Shown piece by piece: positions 1 to 12,760 of a DNA stretch of 64,000 nt. The stretch spans positions 17,244,001-17,308,000 of the forward strand of contig CM028906.1 in the NCBI GenBank assembly GCA_016801845.1, in the 5' to 3' direction. A program made the position numbers and the translations under genes. This stretch comes from Polydactylus sextarius. Lineage: Eukaryota > Chordata > Actinopteri > Polynemidae. Below the pieces are notes generated by a model. That model did no database searches and was not told where the DNA came from. It was given only the letters and a program-made list of their open reading frames with translations. Numbering within the stretch: the first letter of the stretch is position 1; the number at the start of each line of letters is the position of its first letter.

Positions 1-1504
1 TATGTTTTCCCATTTAATCCCAATTAGAGGTGTCTACAAGCTCTGTGAAATTTGTTGACATGGTGATGCCTCTCGCAGCCATGAATTGATGGATTAATCC
101 TGTCAGCCCTTCCACCCAGTGTGATATAAGAGCACCTGGCAAGCTCACAAACTGTAAAGTGTAATGCAATCCTCCAACTGAAATGAAGAGTCTAGACAGT
201 TGCAGCCCATCAACATCGACATGTTGTGAAGATCACAGTGCCTATCTGTCTGTACAGTAGCTGCCATGTTCAACTCGAGTAATTAAGCACTAGACATGTG
301 GCTGGCCATTAGTGACAGAGAGCCACAAAGGCAGATGCAATCCAGAGGCTTTGAGCATTATACTACACTAACTCCCTTCATCATAGTCTCAGCTGTGATA
401 AGTTAATCTTAAACCTTAAAGCAACAAACAGTCACCAGATGAAGTTTCTCATAGGGGTTGATGCCTCTATGAGGCCCCTATCATTGCTTGAAAAATGTGT
501 CAGTGGCTCTTTCTAACACCAGAGTGTTTTTGACGTCAATAATAATGATGAATTTCTGAGACAAAATGGTTAAAACACACATGTACTTACATGTAGTAGA
601 TGACCACAACACTCTTTCAGCCCTTTATTCATTCACCCTTCATAATCCTCTGCCAGAAGTGCAAATTCACTTTCACTTGTCCTCGTGAATAATATCTTTC
701 CATCTTTTGTTCTCATGTTAGTGTAAATAAACGTAAATGCTTTTTTTCCCTGTGTGCTGATGGCTGCGAGTTTGCCCAGTGACCTTGGTCAGCCGTGTCA
801 TGAGCATAGGTCACCCCCCCTCAGTCCCCACATGCCAAACATTTCCCAGTGAGTTTGCCAGGAGAGCTTGTCATGTCCGCAGTTAACCATGAGAGTTTTG
901 AAAAGCCAGATTAATGTTTAACTTGCTGAGAGTGGGATCAGATACGGGTTTGTGTAATTTTGTGCGTATGGATTTTTCAGGCGTCAATTGTTTGTATGAC
1001 TGTGCAGAGTTGTTTGTGTGTTCTTTAGTGTGAGTGACACGCACTGTAATATAACATTGCAATATATATAGCTGTACTTACGGACACATGCGGTTATTTG
1101 AGTGGTTTGGAGGAAGTTAGTACTGTATGTGTATTTTCTCTCACTGGAATGTGTACACAGTGGGGGAGAATTGATTTATGCCTCCTCCATTGTATGTACA
1201 TGTCCTTCAGTTGGATGAGTTAAACAAAGTGACACATTTGTTGTGTAAAAAGCACAACCTGGATTTCAGTTCTCACACACTGTGTTGAACTAGTTCAGTG
1301 AACATTTAACAGAAATTTACGTCATAACTTTACAAACATCTACTTCCTGTTAAGCACACTAGGAGTCTGTTGGGTTATTTATTTATTTATTTATTTTTAA
1401 AAGCTGTGAATGTTCTTCAAATCATCATATGAAATCAAAACATCAAATGTATCCCTACAGAATAAAATCTTCCAACTGTTGTTTTTTTTTCCCCTTTATT
1501 ACAG
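1..1504 (+). other. Intron of shf (left edge)
   Basis: This is non-coding DNA upstream of the first visible shf exon, inferred to be intron because that exon begins at an acceptor in phase 1. It holds a short TTTA tetranucleotide run at 1375-1397 and no other feature I can support. Open frames here are short and lack family signatures. Confidence 0.6.
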
Positions 1505-1679
1505 TTCAGTTTGATGGCGTGGAGAAGTCTCGAATGTCTCCAACAAAGGACGGGAAAACTCGCCCACTGCAGCGACACTCCAGTGGCTGTCTTGTCAACA
1601 CTAAAATGACGTCACTGGACCACTGCAGCTCCTCTCTCGGGGAGCGTATTGACCCTACCATGCCCTTGGAAAGCCAGTT
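1505..1679 (+). CDS. shf: shf exon encoding the linker before SH2
   Basis: The exon is preceded by a T-rich tract and ACAG (acceptor AG at 1503-1504) and followed by the donor GTGAGT at 1680-1685. It enters in phase 1 and leaves in phase 2. The peptide contains TRPLQRHSSGCLVNTK and ends PLESQ directly before the SH2 domain. An alternative acceptor AG lies four bases downstream, so the exact first base is uncertain. The linker is Ser/Thr-rich and probably disordered. Confidence 0.8.
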
Positions 1680-4600
1680 GTGAGTCAGATTTTCTGTTTT
1701 GTCCCGATTTTTAAAGGTCTCATATTATGAAAAAAATCCCTTTTAATGGCTTTTGTATGTCTTTTTTAGTCTATATTGCCTTTACACACACTATTAGTTT
1801 AATAAAAAATAAAGGCTCAATTGTTTAAATAGTAAATTCACCAGTGTTAGAAACTATGTGCTTAATCCATCTATTTAGATTTTTCCTTGTTATGTGCGTC
1901 ACAGACAAGGATATTTGAATAACACCACCCTCCAACGTAATTGAATATCTCTGCGTACTTTACGCCGGTATGGTTGTTGAGCAATGCATCCACTAGAAGG
2001 CAGTACCGAGTGCAGAGTTCCAAACTCTGACGTAAGTTTCAAACAATAACAAACATGACGATGGATGGAAGAGAGCGAGGCAGGTGAAAATGCCTAATCT
2101 GAGAAGTATTATCAACAAACTACTTCAGAGACATGTTTGGTTGAATTCATAGAACTATGTTAACTTATTTTAAAAAGGGTATAATATGGGACCTTTTAAA
2201 ATCTTTCAAATACTCCACTTATTCGCCTTTTTGTCTCTTTTCTGTTCGTAAGCATGTTTGACCCATGTTGTTTGATTTCCTTTGTTCGGTTTTCTGATTA
2301 TTCTTACTATGTCTTTGTTCCACCTACTCTCTATATCCTATTGTTAACTGTAGCTGGTACCACGGAGCGATCAGTCGAACAGATGCTGAGTCTCTGCTCC
2401 GGCTGTGTAAGGAGGCCAGCTATCTGGTCAGGAACAGCGAGACCAGCAAGAACGACTATTCCCTCTCCCTCAAGTAAGGACACCAAACTCTGTGTTTCTT
2501 CTCTAATGAGCTACATACTTTATTATTACATACATAGGTGCACAAGAAAAAAGTAATTACAAATAATCCATACAGTTGAACCTAAGATAAGAAAATAAAG
2601 CAGCTACACACGCTTACTCAGGCATTACACATATCAGACGCATCAAATGTCTATCTCTTAAAGGACCTTGTACACCTGTGCCCCAATAGTCTGCTGACTC
2701 TGGCTTTTCTGTGCAGGAATAATTTTCACTTTTCAGACCTCTGTCTACCACCTACATCTTCACTGTCTCTTGTCTTCCAACCCCCACCGCTAACCCCTCT
2801 GACATCGTCCACCGGCTGCTTGATTTTCTGACGTGCCCACAACTCAGTAAATGGTGCCGCTCATCACTGACCCCTGATCTGCGCCACACCCAGCAGAGCA
2901 TTCAAAAGGAGTCAAGTCTGATTGGTTTAGTCTAGTCTGACATTTGGTAGAGGTTATTTTAGCGTGAAGGCCCCGCAGCGTGGCCACATCCAATTCCTTT
3001 GACAGGAACTTGCAGCTTTGGTGGGTTTTGGTCTCTACTTGTACCAGCTGTCAGTACCAGACTAACAGTCCCTGAAATATGAGCAAGAATTTTTCACTGC
3101 CTAAAAAAATTGCCAAACCCAAATGTGGATTTGGACTGTGGGCTAAAAATTCTCGGCTCTGAAATGTTATAATCTTATGTTGACGAATGCTCTTTTCACA
3201 ATTACTTTATATTAAGTCCATTTTACATTACAAGGCAGGCTCATCCATGTGACATGTAGAAAATCTCCACAATTGTGCGATGGCCTTCGCATGAGATGAA
3301 ACTATAATAAGCTGAGAGACATTGATTAGCTTTTGTTATTACAGCAGAAGTCTTCTAGCTGGAGGCTTATGTATCTTGGCAGAGAAACATAATGTTTTTC
3401 ACTGCCCCAGTCTCACTTCCTGTCTCCGTGCTTGATCATCTGCCTCTGCTCGTGGAACTGCATCTTCTTCTGCCTTATTGACTGACTCACTAACTGTTGA
3501 ACAGCCTGAAATGTCTGCATTTGTTTGAGTACTAAACACCTCAAGCAGCCACATTTGAAAACACAACCATTTGAGCCCAAATGGTTTAAAAGCAGGCAAA
3601 ATGACAGAGATAATCTCCAAGTACCATATCCCTAATGTCAAATGTAAACAAAAATAAAAGGAAGAAGAACTAAAATAACTAAAAACAGATCTGGTTTCAG
3701 TAGATGTATGTTTTTATTGTGTAATATGTGTCCTGAAGGTAACAGAGAAGTTTAATCAGGGACATCCATAGTGATATGATTGTATCCTATATATGTATCA
3801 TGCATTCTAAGTGAACAATACAATATTACATCTGTATAGTCTAAACGAAGTCCAGAACATGCAATTCACAACCACACAAACAACAGTATTCAGTGTCACA
3901 TAATTAAGAACCGGTTACTGCACCCAATCTGGTTTGCTCATTGTTAAATAACATTTGAAACAGATGTGTGTGCAAGTCATAAATAAGCAGAGCTCAAGTG
4001 GATTAGACCTTTACTAAAAAATGCCATAGGGAGTATTGAAACAGGGAGCAAAAATAAAGGTAGTGGATCTGGTGATTGCACATCTAATAAGTACTGATTC
4101 AATACCGTAAAGATAGAGATAATTCATCTATCTATTTCTCTATTAAAAAGGAGATTACCCAGTGCTGGAGTTTTTACATCCTTTAATGAAACTACTGATT
4201 GTAAGATTAGTAGAATGAATTAAGTTTTTGTTGTTGTTTTCAACGGAACACCCAGCAGCACTGAAAAAAAGTGCAGCAATCTAGTGCGGCTGAATATTTT
4301 TAACATTGAACCGTCTTGCTTGCATTTAGAACCAATTCACATCCCACTTTCAATTGATCCTCAGAAATGAGCTGCACTTTTAGAGCAGATAATAGCATTC
4401 AGATGCTCTAACAGATGCACACACACTTGCTTCTCTGACCCTGTCTGTTTTTAAAGACACTAAAAGCAAGTTGTTAGATGACGTCTGTCACACTGACAAG
4501 TTGAAGAGGAGTAAAGAGCCAACACTGAGAAACTTACCAGAGCTCTAGAGATGTTTAATCTCTGTGACTCAGTGGGATTAATCAGCGGGACCTCTTACCC

Positions 4601-7600
4601 CTCTTGCCAGGTAGCTGAAATCTCTTTGGATCTAAAACAGAAAGGGAATTAGCTATCCTGATGACCCCAATCAAATATTAAGCACAATACAGTTTCCCCT
4701 ACTATTCCTAATTGGTTAAAATTGATTCAGGTGGTTTTGATGATGGAAAAGTTTCAGAAGAAGAAGTTTCTAAAGAGTAATGTTTAAATCTTGGCATTGA
4801 TGCTAATGGATTCCATTGCTACACACCAAGTTAAGTTATTTTTCTCTATATTTGAACAACATGTGAATATCTGACAGGAAAAGCATTCGTAAGTAGAAGA
4901 AAATGTCAGCTCTTGGTTGTCACAGAACCTCATATCTTGTACCTTTGGCGTCAGGGAGATCAAGCCTAGAAAGCAATCAGCAGGCTGATTTGTAGGAATG
5001 ACAGGTGCCAGCACATAACAAGCTGAGGTGATTCTGAGTTCAGCCTTGTAACACGCCTTCCCTGCTACCACCGAAAATGAATGGAAACCCAAGGTGAAGA
5101 TCCTCCATGTCTGCAGCTGCTGAACAATGTATAAGGCCATGGAGTGGCACACACGTGTGCTGCATTATTGATAAAGACAGAAAATTGCTAAGACCCCCGG
5201 CCCCAGGAGTACTCTGGCCTGACAGAAATCATTTTTCTGTCTGTTGTACCTTCTTAACCCCTTTTTTTTCTGGTCACCTGCCCTTCGCACCCACTCGCTC
5301 ACCCCTCAGTATCTTCACTCTCTGTTTTTTTTCTTTCTGTGGAGAGAAAGCTTTTAGGAGTTTGAAACATATTAAACCATTCACAAGTGTTTCAGAGCAC
5401 AGTACCATCCTGAATCTCACCTTATGAGAGAAGTCTCCACAGTATGTTTCCACTGGCTAAGCAGAGAAATTGTTAGTGAGAGAAGAAAATCTGCCCAATA
5501 GAATCTGTTAGATGCTGGAGCACAGACAGGGCAAACCAAATAAATAGCCAGTTGAGAGAATAACCAAAAAAGTATTTGCATCTGAAAGTGTACTTCCTCC
5601 AAAGTATATGTCCTTCATGTCAGATCTTCATCTTTGACTTCCTCTCTGACCATCTTGGATTTGCACCCAACTGTCATACAAACTAATGATATGTCATGTT
5701 TAGAAGGTATTTTTTTTTACAATGGGTTGTGAGTCTAATCAGAGTGTTGCATAGTTCCATAAGTCATTGCTTTTGAACTGTTTGTGGTCAGGATGTCTTA
5801 TACACTATCAGATGTCTTTCACATCTCTGAACCTCGCCTTAATGTATTGGTTATTGTCTGACTTTGTCGTCACCAGCTAGTTGTTGCCAACAATGATAAA
5901 TCCAAGAAATAATTCTAAAATTTGTTGATTGAACATGACATGTTTAGACAAAGTAGATCAGATTCCCTTCCTTTGTGGTACAGGGCAGATAAATGATTGC
6001 GGAGGAAATCTAAGCCAAAAAATAAAAAAGCAACTATTGTTCAGTGTTTTTACTTAGTCCATCGTCCAGACTGAAGATTGATAACAGATTTTGCTTTTAA
6101 ACATCTCAGCTCACTCCACATCTAATGATACCTATTTTTCATCAATTGTGTTTTACAGAACAGTGGGGATGATCCTGGGAAGACTTATTCAATTTGTGCT
6201 GATATGAAATAATGGGCACACAGGACATCTGATGCCCAATAATGTTTAAAAAGGTCATCGCCTCTGCCAAGGATCATTATCCTTTGGCAGATGACTTTGC
6301 CTTTTTTTTCCTGATGCCACAGATTCATAACAGTGAGAGTATCATTCATGCAGCAATCTAATATGTTGAAGGTGGAGATAAGCGGTGATCGCTGTCAGGC
6401 TGTTCCTGCTTTGAGGTCTGCTGGGTTCAAATCAAAGTCATAAACCTCAATAAACAGGACAGCAGACCTCCCCAGCGAGATTAATCCTGATTAGACAATA
6501 GAAGCCCCCAAATACAGGGATATGATAACACACACAAAGGCCTGTCTTCTCAAAAAAAAGAAAAAAAAAGAAAAGAAAAGATAGCCCCATATTCATTTTA
6601 TCAGCAGCTTTGCTATATTGCTTCGTTGTCCTGGTTTCTGTCTCTGCAGGACTGTAACGCGATAAGCTGCCCTGAACACTGACTAGAAAATCAGCTGGGA
6701 ATCTAAAAATGATGCTATTGATGTGTTTTCCTTTTTAAGTGTGGCTCTGTGCAACCTGACACCTGTCTCCCAGCGCTGCGTATGAAGAATCATCAAATGC
6801 ACTTAGCGAGGAAGAGGTTTTTTTTTTCTTCCAAAAATGAGCTCTCTTGGCACCACTTGCAGAATAGTAGAATTGCAGAGACCTGTGGCAAGGGAAATTT
6901 GTCCTGCTCTCATCATATCATGATGAACTTTTAATGACATGCTCAAATATTGAGGCCAGAGGCAAAGCAATGCACAAGTCTGATAGTTGTGTTTACTTCA
7001 GGCTGCAGCTTCCCACTTCAGAAGTGAGGTGTTTAAAATATCTGAAATATTTTCTGCAATATACTGTATATATTATTTCACATCTATATAGACTTTTCAT
7101 CTCCCCCTCGCTCACTCTCTCTCTTTGTCTGTAATAATTATGATGTAATCTTAACTGTAGCATCAGTTTCATCCACTGAAATGAAACATAATCTCACATA
7201 TCACCACTTATTGGTTTAGAAGTGTCCTTGTTCATGATGGATGTCCCTGAATTGAACCCTGTACATTCTTTTTTTTTTTTTTTTTTTTTTTTACTATAAT
7301 CTCTGTGCCGCTTTTTCTCTGTACATGAGGGAGCGAACACATCCGCAGGCTTTACACATGTAATTACGAGATAAGTAAAGAATGGACTTGCTTCACATTT
7401 AAGGTGCCTCAAGCCTAGTTTTTACTCCTGCCCAGATAATGGGCACATCCGCAAATATGTATATGTATTTACAGTGGGAGGATATTCAATGACTTCAAGA
7501 GCAGTAGTTGCTTTGTTTGTATGCCTGATGGAGGGTTTGTGAACCCATTCAATAATAAAGGATAAAAACAAATATAAAATGGAAAAGAGGAGCGTGACTT

Positions 7601-9257
7601 GTGAAAAAGATGGGAAAACCTCATCTACAATCTTGACCAACCTGTCTTATCAAGACTGAAATATGTTCTGAGGTCTGCCGCTGTCAGAGTAATTTCCCCA
7701 CATCCTAAGGTCTGTGGAGAGAATAAATAATATCTCCTCTACTTAACACCTTGTGCACACTCATCCTGTGTGTGCACGGACCTCTTGAGAGCCCTACTCC
7801 TCAACACCATTGACACAAAGTGAATGCAAACTGCAGATAACGCTGACTAGTTTCATAAATCAGTGTATTCACAGCTATCAGGTTAACCTGATGCGATGTG
7901 TACAGCTGCTTGTCACAGAAAAGAGTTAGCAAGGATCGCTAATCCTCTGGGTTCCCTCTCGCCAGTTTTTAGGGGGGGAAAAAACAACATGATCTATAGC
8001 AGGAGGTGGGAGTTAAGTGATTTGATAAGAGAGAGTGTGCATTATGTTGATGACAGCCCATAATGCCCACTGGTAACAACTGAGTGTATGGTATTTGAGC
8101 CTACGGCCATCATAACTTTCTAGAAGCATTAGCTGGCGATTTAAAAAGCTATTATGCTAATGTATATTGTAAAGACAAATGATCAAAACAGTATATTTAC
8201 AGTTGGATAGAAGCACCATTAGTTTTGAATCAGACCCTCGCTAATGCTTATTGTTGCATTACTTACCCCCACGCCCCCACCCAAAAAAAAAAAAAAAAAA
8301 GGAATTTTCTATTCTATGGCTTAAATTTACTGGCAAGATGTAAACTGTATTGATCGAAAGCTCCTGGACACACAAAGGGAGCTTTTAATTTGCTGTGCAT
8401 TTATTGCTTTAGCTTAAGTGATTTATCCTGGGAGTTCATTAGCAACATCCCTTCGCTCTGGAAGTGAACCTCAAATGCACCAAAGTTATCACAAGTAACG
8501 CAGCTGACGTAATGTTGATGTGTTGGGTTTGCAGTATATTCAGGCATATTTTTATACACTTTTTTCTTTAAAACTGTTTTTTTATTCAACTGTGGCAGTG
8601 GAATAACTGTAGCGATGGCAGCATTAGTTTGTCTGTTGTTCCAGATTGAAATATCTTTTTTGTATAGATATAACCTACCATACTTTGCAGAAAATAAATC
8701 AAGACGATTTCATATAGCGCCACCCACAGGTCAAACTAAAATATCTCAAACCCTAAGATCTACAAGTTTATATTTTTCTAGAGATATTCATTGTTCCCTT
8801 TTGAGGTGTCTTTATGATATCATGTACACAAAAATCCATTTTCTAGACCTGTAAACCTCCACAGGTAAACCATTGCTCTTGTTTGCCATTTACAGTTCTT
8901 GATATTCATTTTGTTTTGCAAAGGTTACAATTTATGCAAAAGACGATGACATTATCACTCCAGAAAATGTGATGTACATAATGTGGACCTTTTATCTTGT
9001 TCTGTTTTTTTTATAGAACTAACAAGATTTTTTGTTTTTGCTTTTGTCTTTTGTGTTCCTCTGTCCACAGGAGCAGCCAGGGCTTCATGCACATGAAGCT
9101 GTCGCGGACAAAGGAGAACAAGTACATCCTGGGCCAGAACAGCTGCCCTTTTGACAGCGTGCCTGAGATTATCCATTTCTACTCCAGCCGCAAATTGCCC
9201 ATCAAGGGTGCAGAACACATGTCCCTGCTCTACCCTGTAGCCATCAGGACACTATAG
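1505..9257 (+). CDS. shf: SH2-domain adaptor, SHB/SHF type (3' part of gene)
   Basis: Three exons (1505-1679, 2354-2473, 9071-9257) join in one open frame and encode the C-terminal end of an SH2 adaptor; the N-terminal exons lie left of the window. SHB/SHF proteins bind phosphotyrosine on activated receptor tyrosine kinases in the cytoplasm and link them to downstream signalling. Seen in the sequence: the SH2 start WYHGAISR, the phosphotyrosine-pocket motif YLVRNS with the invariant Arg, then GFMHMKLSRTKENKY and the C-terminal LPIKGAEHMSLLYPVAIRTL, followed at once by TAG. SHB/SHF proteins carry the SH2 domain at their extreme C-terminus, as here. SHD and SHE differ, as I recall, in this last stretch. 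SHF is preferred over SHB because of the AIRTL ending and because ubl7 and cd276 are also human chromosome 15 genes. The family call is firm; the paralogue is less so. Confidence 0.85.
1711..2199. mobile_element. TTAA-flanked MITE with terminal inverted repeats
   Basis: The left end reads TTAA then AGGTCTCATATTATG (from 1711). The right end reads GTATAATATGGGACCT then TTTAA (to 2199). The two ends are inverted repeats of about 16 bp with one substitution and a one-base offset. The roughly 480-bp interior is non-coding. TTAA target duplications are typical of piggyBac-type transposition, and the AAGGTCCCATATTAT end is one I recognise from many teleost introns. It is non-autonomous and lies wholly inside an shf intron. 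Confidence 0.75.
2354..2473 (+). CDS. shf: shf exon encoding the N-terminal half of SH2
   Basis: The acceptor is CTGTAG at 2348-2353 and the donor is GTAAGG at 2474-2479. The frame joins the previous exon through a split Phe codon (TT|C). The peptide runs WYHGAISRTDAESLLRLCKE, then ASYLVRNSETSKNDYSLSL. It contains helix A and strand B of the SH2 fold, including the Arg of YLVR that contacts phosphotyrosine. Confidence 0.93.
2474..9070 (+). other. 6.6-kb intron of shf
   Basis: This intron splits the SH2 domain. It holds poly(T) at 7269-7292, poly(A) near 8284-8300, an A-rich AAAAG stretch near 6550-6585 and no supported gene. The short open frames have no recognisable domain and most cross simple repeats. 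Confidence 0.7.
9071..9257 (+). CDS. shf: shf last coding exon, C-terminal half of SH2 and stop
   Basis: The acceptor is TGTCCACAG ending at 9070. The exon completes a split Lys codon (AA|G) and encodes SSQGFMHMKL, GQNSCPFDSVPEIIHFYSSR and the terminal YPVAIRTL, with stop TAG at 9255-9257. It contains 61 residues plus stop. The match to SHB/SHF C-termini runs the full length, so this is the true protein end. Confidence 0.93.
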
Positions 9258-10385
9258 TGCTATGGGTCGCCTGCAGGCATCCGCCCCTGCAGCACTCACT
9301 GGACCACTTCCTGTGGCTCCACTCCACTTCCTGTCCTTTTGGACAGAGCCCCCCACCCTCACCCCCTGTGGGCTCATGGGAAGACGAAACAGTGGCATCC
9401 CAAACTGCTGATCCTGACTCACCTCACTGGCCGACAGAATCCAGACCTGTTTTGAAGGCCTACTGCATACTATCTCATACTTACAGACTCAGTGTTTGCA
9501 GAAGTCTTTATTATTTTATTTTTATTTTATTTGACTTTATTTATGACAGTCACCCACTTCGTTACATCACAGACTGACTATCTGATGAACATCATTTCAT
9601 TTATTCTTGAGCTGACTTCCCTGAGCACTTAACACTCAAAGAAAAAAAAAGAAAGGTACAACACTGTAACGTTTGTCACTGAGATGTACCTTTTATTATA
9701 ACATGTACCGTTTTCCTAAAAGTGCACATCGTAACAAACGTGTATGAGCGCGTTTGTCTGATTTTTCTCAATCGGTTAGGCTCTACTGATACTGTAATTG
9801 TTTGTAAGGGAACTTGAAGATTGTAAGAGCCGCATAAGGGAAGCGACATTTATGAGGCATGTTAAGGGATATTGTCCACATGGGCCCCATACGGTGGTCA
9901 GGATATTGAATAAACCGGCTTTGTATGAATGGTGTGTCCCCCAGCTGCACGGAGACAACAAGGCTGTGAGCTTTTGCAGACTGATCTCTCTATCTTATCA
10001 TAGTGCATGCTGTCTTCTATCTATCACTGAGTGGGTGTATCACGCCAATGACAGTGTAAGTACCATAGTGGTGAGACAGGCAGGAGAGCATGATGGATGG
10101 GTCATCCTATCCGACACAGTACAATTGGCGGAGGCTAGAGACAAGAGCCTGTCCAAATGACCAAATTACCCCCACTACCCCTGCTTAGAATGGCTTTGCA
10201 TCGGGAGAATGAAATATGCCTGCATTGTCTACCTCAGAAAATCAATTTCATTCGCCCATCCACAGATCAATAGGTACAACGGGATTGCAGACATCGATCT
10301 GCCCTCCCTTCGACATTCCCAATCCCCTTAAAATTGCATCATTGGGTTTAGAAATATGATTTTTCTAATACAGTTAATCCAAGAT

Positions 10386-10431
10386 TTTTTTTTTTTTTTT
10401 TTATGAAAACATTTTCATAAAAAAAAAAAAA
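10386..10431. repeat. Near-perfect hairpin (T-run, ATGAAAA / TTTTCAT, A-run)
   Basis: A run of 18 T followed by ATGAAAA is mirrored, after a CA spacer, by TTTTCAT and 13 A. This gives a stem of about 20 bp with almost no loop. Confidence 0.8.
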
Positions 10432-11310
10432 TAAAAACAAACAGATTTTCCATATCAGCAATTGTATGTATATTCACTAATATGATACTGTGTGATGTCA
10501 GTAACAAATGTTTGGTTAATGCCTTATAATGCATGGGTCAAATCAGTCCGCGAGATCAGCTAATTTCCAGTTCTGCTTTTAACGATTGCTTTGTGACTGT
10601 AATTTATTCTGGGGGTAATTATTACTGATGTGTTACTCCTTTTGTGATGGCCACTTAGTCGGTCGGCCCCCCCTCCACCACCCCCAACCCCCTCGCTCTC
10701 ATTGTCCTGTGCCAATGTGATCGTGTTTTTCGGGGACTACTCCAGACTCTTTTACTGTGGTGCTTTGCATTTTTGTCGCTTCAAGTTCCGCTAAATGCAC
10801 GTTTTGCCTCAGTGGCCTGACTCCATGGGGAAAATATAGAGGGGCTGAGTGGGTGGGGGGCAGCTACAACGATTCATGGCATCCCTTGACCAACGGGATT
10901 GTCGAGCCTCATGTGAGAGATGATCCCATTTTCTCCTCGGACCAATCACAACGCAGCCTGTTTGAACACCTATTTTCGAACTGTCATGCTTCTGCTTAGC
11001 ATTAGAATCTCTCTGTCATCTACCCTTTACTACAATGCGTGCATACGTGTGAATGTTTTGTGTGTATGCAGGTGTCTAACATGTTCATGTGTACGGTATT
11101 TGTATGCTAATGAGAATGTGTACACAGACTTTCTGAGTTCCCTGTTGGTACAAACTGGTGACAGTTATAGCTTGAATCTTTTTTATTGTCGGCACCTTTT
11201 TTTTTCCTCCATTAAACTCAAGAAACTAGAATTTACTCGAATTTATCCATATGACTTGCTAAATTTCTTCTTTTTTTTGTCTTGAATCATCTCATTAACA
11301 GCATTTGATT

Positions 11311-11340
11311 TTAGCAACTCTTAGCAACTTTTAGCAACTA
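11311..11340 (+). repeat. Three exact-period 10-bp tandem units (TTAGCAACTN)
   Basis: TTAGCAACTC, TTAGCAACTT and TTAGCAACTA follow each other with no gap and differ only at the last base. Each contains AGCAAC, which resembles the half-site of RFX-type X-boxes (RGYAAC). Confidence 0.8.
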
Positions 11341-12760
11341 GGAATGACAAGTTCAACTTGCTGCAGTTTATTGTAACAGATCCAATAATATTTCATCTGC
11401 TGTATGAAATATTGCTGACCAGTCTAAGCAAGAAGGTGCTGATGTACCAACTTTATCCAAACTATGAGCTGATTTATAACACTCATATAGGGAAAGTGAG
11501 AATGCAGAGTAAAACTTTCAGTCTCATGAGTTGCAAAAATTCATTTAATTGTTTATTTGATGAGCAAATCCAAGTAAAATTTCAAAATTTGAACGGTTTC
11601 ATCCAAGCTTAAAAATGACTGACGTTAGGAATTAGAAGCTAACTTTATCAAGCATGACTGCATAGAAGTCAAACCAATTTCGGCTTTGACCAAATCTCCA
11701 CCGTGTGCTATGCAACTATAAACTGCAGTCATTGAAGGGTGATGATGATTTTTAGTGTGTGCCTCCGCCATAATGTTGACATGTGATGGTACAAAAAAAA
11801 AAAAGATGTCCACAGGGAAGAAATGTAATCAGCTATGTGACCTGATTAGCAGAAAGTGGGATGTATACAGACGTTTATTTCGTCGGTGCAGTAAGTGAGC
11901 AGACTGCCGTCGCCGTCATCGGGTAAAGTACAGTATATGAGGGGGGGTCTGTTCATGTGATGATGAGGCAACCTCTACAGCTTTAGTAGGGAATAGTATG
12001 TTGTCGCAGTGGACCTATGTATTTCCTTGAAAGAGGATAACCTAAGAAGAGATGCAAATTTCAAAAAGAAAAAAAAAAAACTATACATGTGTATCATTTA
12101 TGTTCTAAATGTTCCCTGTTTTAAGAGATCAGACAGTGGAGGCTCTTTAGTGACTGCTACTCATGAGTATTTATCTACTTTAGGAAAAGAGCCTGTGTAT
12201 TACGGCCACACTGCCTGGAGAGAGGCCTTAGCTTTGAAAGAGAAAAGGCGAGTGGGGGGGACAGGGAAGACGGAGGAGACGAATAAGGGAGAGCACCAGA
12301 GCGGAGGTTGGATGGGATGATAGAACAGGAGGAGGATTTGCTGCAATCAGCAGACACACTCTTCACATTCGTAGATTTCTGTTATGAGAACCTGAAAGAG
12401 CCCTTCTCCCTCAGAAGTGTCTTAAAGTGTGTGTATGTGTGAGTACACACAATTGTGCATGCATGAAACTGTGTTTGAGTGTGTGTGTGTGTGCGTGTGT
12501 GTGTGTGTGAGTTTGATTTTGTACTGGTGTGAGCAGCCATCAGCCATTGACTTGCCCTGTGTGTATCTTGTGTCTCACTTTACTGTGGTAAAGTGGCATG
12601 TATGAGTTTCCTTTGTGTACATTTTCGTGCCACGTATGTATGCACTACTATAACATATCTCTGTACAGTCCCTCATGGCCAAATGTATATACTGAATGTA
12701 TTGTATGGGGACGTAGAGGCATCAAGGTTCAAAAATAAATAAAATTGGGTTTATGAGTTA

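Larger units (their letters stand above)
9258..12760 (+). other. shf: shf 3' UTR and downstream flank
   Basis: No coding sequence is recognisable after the shf stop. An AU-rich block with several ATTTA-like motifs lies at 9509-9545. AATAAA motifs that could end the transcript are at 9909, 10430, 12734 and 12738; which is used cannot be told from sequence. The stretch also holds the hairpin at 10386-10431, a 10-bp triple repeat at 11311-11340 and a TG repeat at about 12480-12509. Confidence 0.45.

Noticed and set aside
9257..9577. 106-codon frame after the shf stop
   Set aside because: It overlaps the 3' UTR, has no family match, and begins within the shf stop region.
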